NCBI GenBank assembly: GCA_977006965.1
Contig: OZ345352.1
Span: 1,860,001 to 1,924,000 of the forward strand
Length of the DNA stretch: 64,000 nucleotides
Origin: Phymatolithon calcareum
Lineage: Eukaryota; Rhodophyta; Florideophyceae; Hapalidiales
Direction: 5' to 3'
Shown here: one piece after another, positions 43,424 to 52,188 of the stretch
Position numbering within the stretch: position 1 is the stretch's first letter
How the letters are laid out: each line of letters begins with the position of its first letter
Made by a program: the position numbers and the translations under genes
The notes under the pieces: model-generated
Databases searched by the model: none
What the model was told of the DNA's origin: nothing
The model's input: the letters and a program-made list of their open reading frames with translations, nothing else

Positions 43424-44382
43424 GAGTTGCTCGCCGGCTTGAAATTTTGTGCGCGACGCAATCCAGTGAGAAAGCCAGTGGCAGCATCCAAAAACACGGT
43501 GAAGTAGCGGTTGCCGCGCATAGAGCGCTTAAGCGGCCCCGCAGTGTCTGATCTCAGTTTGTTCATCGGTTTATATTGCGGGTTGCCGAGGGTCGGGTGA
43601 GGGGATCTGGTGAGCTTCACTTCTGTGCAGGGCCTGCACGTGTAGACACCTTTCGATATCGAAACGAGACTTTTCATGTGCGGGTTACTTTCTAGAGCCC
43701 GCCTGATTGCAGCTGGGTGGGCGTGTGCGAGTGCATTGTGCACATGACGCAATGAGGCAGGCACTAGTGCCGCGGAACGCGTGGTGCGAGACTGGTCTAC
43801 GGCGGCCAGCGGCCTGTCGAACTGCAGCACGTTTCTAGTTTTCGTACCGGTTGCGATAACATTCGCGGGCGGTAAGGTGCTTTGTTTCGTTACGAAGAAT
43901 CTTCCGCGGCTCATGAGGATATCGTGGAACTGTGATAGGCGAGCTGCAAAGATGAGGTCGCGGGCAAGGGAAGGCAATCGCAGCACCTGGTCCAGTGGAA
44001 TGTTGGTGTTGGATCCGGCAAGGGTCGCATTTCCGACTTGCATTGCGAGGGTTGTTCTGTTGTCGGCGAGGCGGACCGGCGCTTTGATTTGCCGCGTGCG
44101 GCGGAGAGGGGCGCCAGAGCTAGTGATGCGATGTGTAGCGGACGAATCGAGGAGAGGGGCGATGATGTACTGCTGATTATTGTTTATGTTGTCACCCTCC
44201 GGCGCGTTACTAGCGGCTAAGATAGCGGCAACTGTGTCGGCGACCGTGTTGATGAGGCTAGGGCCAGTGGCGATGGCGGCGGCAGCAGATGGCTCTGTGT
44301 TGTTGGCGGTCGAGGTCGAGAGGGCCGCAATGAGGCGGCAGCGGTCATCACCCTCCGTGTGGTTGTCCATCAAGTGCTTCAT
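43267..44382 (-). pseudogene. Copia protease and integrase N-terminal half
   Basis: APLLDSSATHRI resembles the Copia protease core LDSGATHH with Ser for Gly at the D-S-G site, which would impair it. The GAG-pre-integrase zinc module follows (HNALAHAHPAAIRR...TCRPCTEVK), then SDTAGPLKRS...TVFLDAATGF with the first catalytic Asp of the integrase. The frame drifts into nonsense residues after 43420. Confidence 0.82.
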
Positions 44383-45095
44383 GCACTTGTAATCGCTGAC
44401 CGATGGGTCACACGGACGACGGCCGTAGCGTTGGCGGGAGTTGTTCGTGGTTCAGGAGCCCTGCACATGACTGCGGCGACTCTTTTCGCGCGGAGGCTTC
44501 GTCGCCATGGCAGACGCAGAACGGCGGCAACGAGACGGCTGACGAAGGCAGTTGTCTTCTGATTGTCGGGAAGGAAGGAGTAAAGCTCGCGAATGGAGTG
44601 TGCGTTAGGGTTGGATGGCGGGAGGCCGGCGAGAATGTCCGCGATGTATGCCGGTGGATTGGCCAGGGAGTGGGTTGAGTCGGCGGATAGGAGGCGATCG
44701 TGGCTGTCGCGGTGCGCGGCGATGTAGGCAGCAGCTGACGGGTAGGTGTCGAGTGGTTTGACGATGGCTGTTGCGACAAGGTCGTAGATTGATGTCTGAG
44801 GAGCCTGCTGGATGAGATGTTTGTAAGCGTTGAGAGCGGTCATTGGGGCTATGGCTTGCCGAAAGGATGTGTGGACCGTGAGCATGATGTATGATTTTAG
44901 AAGCGCCGCTTGCGCCATTTCGATACCGCCGGCGCCCGCTGGCGGACGGGTGAGCAGGTGTTCAGCGCGCTGGCCCTGCGCAACGGCTTCGACGCAGAGC
45001 TTCCAGTCGCGGTGGTTGGCAGCGTCGGCTGTGAGTCTGTCGACTCCGTCCGTGGGCCAGGGGCAGGTGGGAATGTGGTCGTTAGTCTGTGCCAT
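44379..45095 (-). pseudogene. Copia Gag-like protein
   Basis: 238 codons starting MAQTNDHIPTCPWPTDGVDR. The sequence is mainly helical, resembling the capsid-like region of Copia Gag: a Trp in the first 35 residues, LLKSYIMLTVHTSF and LPPSNPNAHSIRELYSFLPD. A CCHC knuckle is not clear in this frame. The region just downstream (C-x2-H-x4-H in the next frame) may be its remains. The frames antisense to it are shadows. Confidence 0.65.
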
Positions 45096-45266
45096 GGCGG
45101 CTGTGATTTTGGCGTGACTGGTTCCGGACTTTGCGTATTTGGCGTTGTCATTGCGCGTGGAGCGCGCCGGAAAGCGGCTCTGGTGAAGTTTCTCTAAGTG
45201 CGCTATGGTGGTTAACTTTCTGGGCCCAGAACCTGATGAGACTACTTCCTTGGTTTATTGGAATGG

Positions 45267-45435
45267 TGGAACTCTAGCTATTTGTAGGCTAGAGCGTGAA
45301 TGTGCATGTCGACTGGGTGGCACAGTGTGTCGCGTGCTTAGTTCGCCAGCCACATACGTGGCTAGCGAGTTATGCAATCACCCATGTGCGCTATGCACTC
45401 GAGTCTCTCGATATGTGGGTGATGTAGGACTAGCA
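45267..45435 (-). repeat. Copia 5' LTR
   Basis: Partner of 40704-40872. On the minus strand it starts TGCTAGTCC and ends AGAGTTCCA. The internal sequence next to it (CCATTCCAATAAACC) does not match a primer-binding site that I recognise. Confidence 0.8.
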
Positions 45436-46280
45436 CTTTTTATTGCACGCCTTGTTCTGGCAGCCATGGGGCTGAACAACCGCGTACTACTCAAAGCTCC
45501 GGCGGACCGTTATAAAGGAGTCGTCGATGTACCGGAGGTGTTAGAGAAGAATGGACAGAATGACGATCTGTGTGCTACCACATCCACTCAGACATCCATA
45601 CACGGCATTCTGCGCGAGCGTGGTGACGACTTTGGTAGCACCTTTCACAGTACTGCCGGGTTGGAGGATGATTTTTGGAGGACAGTGCCATATATGTTGA
45701 CCTCGGCGACAACCCAAAGGAGGAATTGGACGAAGCACTCGAAGCCCTGATATCCGATGCCGGTGCAAAAGGAATTAGTCCCGATGGTACATCCCGCCTG
45801 AAAGATTTGTTCAATACCTACCCCGTATTCCGAATTCGTTTAGGAAAATCATCGCCGGCTGACGTACCGCCTATGCGAATCTGATTTGAGCCAGACAGCC
45901 GGCCAGTGAAAGTCAAAGCTCGTCGCTACTCAGCAGACCAGTGTGCTTTTCTGAATAAGCACGTCAGCAAGCTGAAAGAAATGTACTTCTTTATCAACTT
46001 GCCTACAGCCGAATGGCAAGCTGCGCCTCTTCTTGTACCCAAGCAAGGAAGCGCTAAGTACAGGATGACCGTTGACTTGCGACCTGTCAACGCCGCAATC
46101 GTGAAAGAAGCCTGGCCCATGCCATATTTGGAGTCTGAGCTGCAGGGCTTATCCGCAGCACGTGTTTCGCCACTTTGGACTTCGTGTCCGGGTATTGGCA
46201 ACTGCCTGTCCACCCAGACTCCTACAAAGCATGTGGAGATGTTACACCACAAGGGGTCATGGCTTCCACGCGCGTACTAA
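45436..46280 (+). pseudogene. Gypsy-2 pol: protease-RT linker and RT fingers
   Basis: The host frame resumes immediately after the Copia LTR (LFIARLVLAAMGLNNRVLLK). It passes through acidic linker sequence and shifts frame twice. It then shows VPKQGSAKYRMTVDLRPVNA, the fingers of the RT, and AWPMPYLESELQ. The first catalytic Asp block (LDFxSGYWQLP) is split by a frameshift near 46170. Confidence 0.75.
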
Positions 46281-46597
46281 AAGGCCTGGCTAATGCCGTC
46301 AGCTACTTTCAGAGTACGGTCGAACCGCTATTTGCCGAATTACGCGAGTACCTTAAAGCCTTGTTGGATTATTTCAACTTGCATTCTCGTAGCGAAACGA
46401 CCGTTTTGGATAAGCTGGAGGAGTTTCTCAAAACATGTGTGGAACCTGTTCCTCTCTGCGCGCAAGTGCAGACTATTTGCGAAAAATCTAAAGTGGTGCG
46501 GTCGAATCATCTCAGCGCATGGCTACAAAATGGACCCTTCCCGCGTAGAAGGTCTGAAGACCATGGACATGCCTGTCGCAGCAGCAGAACAATGTGA
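46175..46597 (+). pseudogene. Gypsy-2 RT palm with mutated active site
   Basis: DFVSGYWQLPVHPDSY and STRVLKGLANAVSYFQSTVE are followed by ALLDYFNLHS, where related elements have LDDFNLH. The second catalytic Asp is Tyr (GAT to TAT). A frameshift near 46440 follows, and the thumb continues in another frame (WCGRIISAHGYKMDPSRVEG). Confidence 0.8.
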
Positions 46598-46619
46598 GTT
46601 CATCTATTGTTGTTGATAG

Positions 46620-47202
46620 ATGTCTCTTGCGATACAGGACTTCTCAAGGCGTATTGCTCCACTGAATGACGTACTTGAGGAAGGATTTACGAAATCAGGG
46701 AAGCACACGAAACGCTCGATTAAGAACATTCCATTAAGCATGCTGTCATGGGGAAGTGCACACGCTAAAATTTTCACTGAATTGCAAGACACCCTGCAGA
46801 ATGCAGTTACCCTGGCCTAGGCGGACCCTGAAAAGACCATTTGCATATTTATGGATGCATCTGACCGGTTCTGGTCTCGAGTGGTCACTCTATGCGATCC
46901 TGAAACCTTTTCTCTCCCACTGAGTGGGCAGAAACACTATCCTCTAGCCTTTCTCGGATGCGAGTTCAAGCACGCTGAACGCAACTGGTCGACGTTCGAA
47001 AATGAAGGCTTTGCAATTTTCCAAACTTTCGATCGACTCGACTACATGCTCATGGGGCACCCGAGGATCCATGTGTTCACCTACCACCGCAACTTTCTTA
47101 TCGTTTTCGCCCCGCTTTCGATTGAGCCAGCTCTTGGAATGCATATTATTTCGCAGATGCAAAGGTGGGCACTCTTTTATCTCGCTTCAACTACGTGATT
47201 GA
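46620..47202 (+). pseudogene. Gypsy-2 RT connection and RNase H
   Basis: LNDVLEEGFTKSGKHTKRSI and LSWGSAHAKIF form the connection. A TAG lies at 46818-46820. RNase H then reads FMDASDRFWSRVV (first Asp), HYPLAFLGCEFKHAERNWST and FENEGFAIFQTFDRLDYML (Glu), and VFTYHRNFL in place of the usual DH. The frame changes near 47165. Confidence 0.75.
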
Positions 47203-48511
47203 ACACATCAAGGGCGAGTACAATGTATTCGCAGACATTCTCACACGCTGGGCTCGTGCATACCGTGTTGGGAATAGGGACCAAGCAGCAATTTGCAGCG
47301 TACTGCTTCAACGGGCAGAGCAAATAGTTCCTCAAGCGGACTCCTTTGTCTGGCCTGACTTTGCTCTTATGCGTACAGCACAGGAGAAGAATGCTGAAAG
47401 TCGACCACCGGAACTTGACTTTGACGATCACGACCGAGTCCTGAAGAAGAATTCGTCCATTTGGATATCTGCGGAAGATCTGGAACTAGGGCTCAAAATT
47501 ATCGTCGCGTCTCACTGCGGCACAGTCGGACATCCCGGCAAGGAAGCAACACTGACTGTAATCAAGGAGAATTTCGGGTGGCCGAGCGTGAACAAAGATG
47601 TGGACGAACTTGTCAAGGGATGCTTACATTGCATCATCACTCGCAGCGGCGAAATTGTTCCGCGGCCCCTTGGACATGCTTTTCATGGTGCACGTCCAAA
47701 TGAAGTTCTACACACCGACTTCCTGTACATGGGGCAAGGCGTTCACGACAAAAAGTACCTCTTAAACATACGAGACGATCTATCTTCCTATGTATGGCTT
47801 TGGCCAACTGCAGAAGCCACTGCGGAAGCCGCCGCTGAAGCGTTCTGTCTGTAGATGGGCTTTTTCGGAACCCCGGAGTGGTTGGTGAGCGATCAAAGCT
47901 CACATTTCAAGAGCAATCTCATACGTGAGCTGAACGAGGTGCGCGTAAACCATCACTTTACTACAGCGTACTCTCCATGGGCGAACGGATCAGTCGAACG
48001 CATCTGTCGTGAGGTACTACGAGCGTGCAAGGCGCTTCTCAGCGAATGGATGCTTGCTCCACAGGACGGGCCAGCAATCACGGACTCAATGCAGAGTGTT
48101 TTGAATCATGCACCGCTAAAGAGACTGGGCTTGCGCGACAAGAATATTGCGGGAGTTTACCGGACCCCGCTTGAGGTCTTCACTGGCCGTGTCCTTGCCC
48201 GACCTGTTCTCCGTGCACTACCTGTTGCGAATTGCTCATGTGCGTTGACCGCAGACGAGCTACGTACAAGGAAAATCGCCAATGTGGAGCAATTGCAAAT
48301 CGCACTTCTTCAGATGCATCTAGACGTGAGCGATAGCACGACCGCCGCTCGACGACGTCATGTTGACAGGCATAACTTACGGACAAATGTTAACCGCGCC
48401 AACTTTGCCGAAGGAGATTTCGTTCTCGTTCGTCGCGCTGCGCCAGATGGGCACAAGCTGCGTTACCTTTGGAAGGGACCGCGTCGCGTAACGCAAGTCA
48501 AATCGGGCTGA
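47165..48511 (+). pseudogene. Gypsy-2 integrase
   Basis: A continuous frame with one TAG at 47852-47854 and a TGA at its end. RNase H tail: FNYVIEHIKGEYNVFADILT. HHCC module: SHCGTVGHPGKEATL...CLHCIITRSG. DDE residues: HTDFLYMG, WLVSDQSSHFKS and SPWANGSVERICREV. The C-terminal SH3-like segment has FAEGDFVLVRR and LRYLWKGPRRV. It would insert the element DNA. Two stops make this copy inactive. Confidence 0.85.
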
Positions 48512-48836
48512 GTGTTTGAGGTTCAAAATCTAAGCACCGAGAAACGTGAACTCGTTCATGCTCGCCGACTTCTACTTTATCGCGCCGACAAGGATGGGAA
48601 AACGGTTAACGTATCGCCACTCGAAACGGCTGAGCACACGGAAAGCAACTTTCAAACCGTACAAAGACATTCGTGAAACCAATGTTCATCTTGAAGTTCA
48701 AGTCGTTTGGGAAGGACTGCCTGATGAGGACGACCACACCTGGGAACCCGTTCATCAAGTTCTGCAAGATGTGCCAGGAATGCTCGAGGACTTTTTCAGC
48801 ACGGGTGGCAATCGCCTTCTAAAGGAACAAGCATGA
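48512..48836 (+). pseudogene. Gypsy-2 C-terminal chromodomain-like tail
   Basis: After the TGA the text continues VFEVQNLSTEKRELVHARRL. A frameshift near 48650 then leads to HLEVQVVWEGLPDEDDHTWE and PVHQVLQDVPGMLEDFF, which fits a degenerate chromodomain (V-x-W-x-G...TWEP). Confidence 0.65.
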
Positions 48837-48919
48837 AGCCAGTGCGAGTTTAATTGTCAAGCTTTGCAGTAAAACGATCTTTACTGAATCTTTGAGGCAC
48901 TGTAACACTGCTCCCTGTC

Positions 48920-49100
48920 TTGCGCCTGATAATCGCGGTCTTAGCAGCGGCTGGTGAAAGGACACGAACATGGGGAATTTGACAGTCCCCTATTTGCGCC
49001 GAATGATCGCTGTACGAACAGCGGCCGGTGAACGGACGCCAACGCGGAATACTTCGCAGTCCTCCTTTCGAACGGGTCCTATCCCCTTGCTTGCGCTGAC
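48920..49100. repeat. 74-bp imperfect tandem repeat downstream of Gypsy-2 pol
   Basis: TTGCGCC starts units at 48920 and 48994 (period 74). Shared blocks in each unit are GATAATCGC/GAATGATCGC, AGCAGCGGC, GGTGAA and GACAGTCC/GCAGTCC. A third partial start (TTGCGCTGACGGG) lies at 49090. It sits between the pol stop and the 3' LTR. Confidence 0.6.
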
Positions 49101-49189
49101 GGGTGCGTGCGTGGCAACCAGATTGTCAGTGTCACCACCCTAAGTGGTTCAGAATCAGCCTTACAGATTTACTTACATCCGCTTGGAAT

Positions 49190-49463
49190 TTGTCACAACT
49201 GAGAGCACTCATTTGTCCGACCATTCAAGGGCGTAGAGTCGCATGCATTGCGCCCTCTCTAATGCTTGGGTAGACTCTTGTCCTGCTGCAGTTCCTTTAT
49301 ATATAGAATAATAAAGGCAGCACCGTCGGGAGATCTGAAGTAATCGGAACGGTGAACTAGTCTCTGCTTTTCCCGTGTACGCGCTGCGCTCCAGTAACCC
49401 AACGGTACTGTTCTCAGCTCTAGCTCTCTCCTGTTTCCCTCTGGAAAACCTTGACGTATCACA
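49190..49463 (+). repeat. Gypsy-2 3' LTR, left boundary approximate
   Basis: Contains a TATA box (TTTATATATAGAATAA, about 49295-49310) and ends CTCTCTCC...CCTTGACGTATCACA. That end matches the 5' remnant at 39265-39324. A candidate start is TGTCACAACTGAG at about 49192. Only the right edge is supported by comparison. Confidence 0.5.
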
Positions 49464-49542
49464 CGGCGAACGTTGCTTCTTCACTGAAGTGGTGGGATTG
49501 CAATGTAAAGTCTAGACCTTGACGATGCAGATGATATAGTTC

Positions 49543-49815
49543 GTGAACGGCACGGTTCAAGAGAAACTATTCGATGAAATCAAGGGTTCAAGCACGTCGC
49601 ATCGCTTGAAATGGCCAATTCTGTATCTCGAACGCCGGCTTACAGTACTCGCAGTCAAAAATATTCTTCGCGAAACGCCGATGTTTCAGTTCCATTGTCA
49701 CCTCGAAGCTCGCCAGAAGACAGAAATAACCTTCATACAAGCAAGGGAAGCTCTGAGTTCCCTAAACATCGCTCTTTCGCCGAAGCCCTACAAGGTTCTT
49801 AGGACCAAGCATCGG
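49543..49815 (+). pseudogene. Interrupted short reading frame, 5' part
   Basis: The frame (MNGTVQEKLFDEIKG to KPYKVLRTKHR) runs without a stop up to the LINE-2 insertion point. It resumes after the element at 55063 as KKRFIEIRQTVR and a stop, giving 103 codons in the empty site. The basic end (KVLRTKHRKKRFIEIRQ) is plausible protein but unidentified. It may be chance or the remnant of another retroelement. Confidence 0.3.
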
Positions 49816-49929
49816 GAAGAGAGGGCAAACTGCATCCTGTTTACAAGCCAAAACAAATATACCCTGCTTTCACTGACCACCACTAACTGCAAGAGCACAA
49901 GATAGCGCGGCAAAGCGGTAATTCTGGGG

Positions 49930-51382
49930 AGATATGTGCGCCTCTGAGCCCCCCGATCAGAATCGGGAGCCTTGGCACGTCCAGCGAAAGAAATCGGCAT
50001 CGACAAGGAAGAAAATTCCGTTGGGGACAAAAAGTGTTTCAAGGAACGACAAGTCTTTGAAACAAGGCCATATCGCGGAAAAGAGAAGAGAAGCAAACTA
50101 AACGACGAGACGAACGGTCTCTCGGTCACCAATCTTGACCCGTCTGTGTTCTCGCAAGAAAGTTGAACGCTTCACTATCGACGCGGAGTCGGAAAAGTCA
50201 AGCTCAGACACGCAATCGAGTGCGGAAAGCGTCACACTAAACAGCGATACAGATGAAGACTTACGAGAAGCACGTGACATTGCACGGTACGCCAAGGCTA
50301 CTCTCCGGAGAGCCGAATAGATTGCCGCCCAAGCTGCAAACATCATGATGGACGAAAACAGAGAAATCGAACAAAGCGGACTTGAGAAAGAGATAGTAAC
50401 TAGCGAAGAAAACGAGTCCGGCAACGAAGAAGAAGAAAACGAAGGAAGAGCCATTCATGGTAGCGAAATCAAAGAGCGATTCTTGAGAGTACGAAACAAA
50501 GTGCGATGTAACAAGTGCGATGCGAGAGGCGAGATTATTCTGCAAGGAGCACCAACCATAGGCGAAGGAATATCCACGCTGTGCAAGGCCTGCAACTGTC
50601 GAACCCAAGGAAAGGTTGTGACTCTCGAGATCGAGATTGCCCAAATTACTATGGAGCGCCATAGTGTCCCAAGCCCGGTATAGGCAACGGCCACAATTCC
50701 TGGCAACATAGGCCAGAAAATCGATGAAATGATAGCTACTCTCACTGAAATATGCGAGAGAGTGACGGTTTTTGAAGCACAAGAACGTACAATGAGGAGA
50801 CCTAACGAGTCAGAGCGAGCAAGGGATGCTAGAGATGACCGGGATGTTCCAACAGATGAGCCTGTAATCGTCGACCAGACATTTCGTCGTCCAGAAGGAA
50901 GGAAAGAAGTCGAACAGACGGCAAGGAGGAACAACATCATCACACACGTCGAAAATCGCCGCGATGTGAGGCCTGGACGACCATACCAAACACACAGACT
51001 GAGTAATGACGCTGATGATGCAACATCAGTGCCACCCGTAGGTCGATTCCAGTCCTATGCAGCAGCAACAGCGCGTTTCTGTCCTTCACCTGAGAATTTG
51101 CCCCAGCACAGTCGCAATGCTATTGCAAACCTCAGAACCGTACTTCGTGCACACACAACAACGCGGGATCGCTCCAGAATTATTCCCCTGTACTTCGCAG
51201 GCCTCGAGAAGATGGATGAGGTGGAGCTATACCACGAGCTCATGAAAGTAATGCCGAGAGGAGCAATTCTAGGTCATTCTTTTATTGGCAGATTCAGGCT
51301 CGAAATCCTATCTGGCGAGTCATTTGTGGACAGAACTATCGCTACTATGAAAGCAGCAGGTCTTCAGCAAGATCGAAACTAA
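49930..51382 (+). pseudogene. LINE-2 ORF1
   Basis: The N-terminus (EPPDQNREPWHVQRKKSAST) is shared with LINE-1. An acidic Ser-rich segment ends in a TAG at 50318-50320. Then comes a four-cysteine finger CNKC...CKAC, C-x2-C-x21-C-x2-C (residues 55-83 of the frame at 50345-50683), and a second stop. The last part (50729-51382) has a helix (LTEICERVTVFEAQERTMRR) and the RNA-binding-like domain IIPLYFAGLEKMDEVELYHE...SFIGRFRLEILSGESFVDRT. In-frame stops divide what was one ORF1 protein that would coat the element RNA. Confidence 0.7.
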
Positions 51383-51468
51383 AATATATTCGATGACTCT
51401 GTGTCCAGGTCGAAAGCCTTACTGAAAAAGAGCGGGCGTTAAGGAACTTATGGGCGATAAGGAAGCGC

Positions 51469-52188
51469 ATGAAACGCTGTGCTTGTTCGACGGCCGACTA
51501 CCACACGAGGCAATGGTACAGAACCAACCAAAGGAAGGCAGAAGACGATATCAAGTTCTTCGAGGAGGCCGATATGAATAATCTCATGTCCCAGTACGGA
51601 CATGACGCAGAAGATCAGCGAGCAAATCCGCAACTCAGCGACATTTTGACAGCCGCCAAGAATGGACCAATGCACAATCAAAGTATGCAGAGCATATCAG
51701 CCGGCAATTCGAGCGCCCAGTTTAGCACGAACCCTGAAGAACACACGAATGAGTCGTCGACACAACACAGCAATCGCGGAGAAGCTGCTGAACAGAGGAC
51801 AATGCAAGGCAAAGCTCGCGCAAGTCCGGAAGCCGTAGAGACGACACAGCGACCCAGAGAAGAGGAGAACAACCAAACAATGGATGAGGAGACACAAGAA
51901 CCTAGCCAAGTCGAAGAAAATCGCTTGAAAAATGGAGAAACATCCACACCAGCATCGCGCTTGGAAGCTAAAGAAAAAAATCGATCAATGATCTTCGGTA
52001 ATCGCATCGAATTGTGTACCTTTAATGTGGGTGGATCATCGGAAACTCCAGTGATGGTCGAAAAGCTAATGGAACAGAACAATATCCAAGTTTTGGGGCT
52101 CACAGAGACGTTCCAGAGAGAAGACATTGCAATAAGGGTCAATTACGACCAGATTTGTGCAAACCACGTGGAGGAGGGGCACTCATAA
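51469..52188 (+). pseudogene. LINE-2 ORF2 N-terminal extension and endonuclease start
   Basis: About 180 polar, Gln/Glu/Asn-rich residues precede the APE endonuclease beginning at LCTFNVGGSSETPVMVE and LGLTETFQREDIAIRV. The frame is lost at 52186 just before the RGGALITRPGTPTR segment. The corresponding part of LINE-1 has a frameshift at a different point. Confidence 0.7.

Larger units (their letters stand above)
40704..45435 (-). mobile_element. Copia element nested in Gypsy-2
   Basis: Minus-strand element with LTRs at 45267-45435 (5') and 40704-40872 (3'), each 169 bp and about 90% alike. The 3' LTR is followed by ~40 bp including a second TGCTAGACCTACATC-like start (about 40898-40912) next to CCGGGGG, so the true 3' LTR may be 209 bp. 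Order is Gag, protease, integrase, RT, RNase H, the Ty1/Copia arrangement. It is visibly richer in G+C than its surroundings. No exact target duplication: the outer flanks read AATGG and CTTTT. Frameshifts split pol. Confidence 0.9.
39255..49463 (+). mobile_element. Gypsy-2: decayed Ty3/Gypsy element split by a Copia insertion
   Basis: Gag frames at 39545-40703 and pol frames at 45436-48836 form one element once the 4.7-kb Copia insert is set aside. On the left the reading runs ...TKDEVQQW, and on the right it resumes at LFIARLVLAAMG. Pol order is RT, RNase H, integrase and a chromodomain-like tail. Partial LTRs are seen at 39255-39324 and ~49190-49463. Numerous stops and frameshifts, and a mutated RT active site, make it inactive. 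Confidence 0.82.

Noticed and set aside
44408-45197. Thr/Ser/Pro-rich and Ala/Gly-rich frames in the Copia Gag region
   Set aside because: Alternate frames of GC-rich Copia sequence; only one frame has Gag-like helices.
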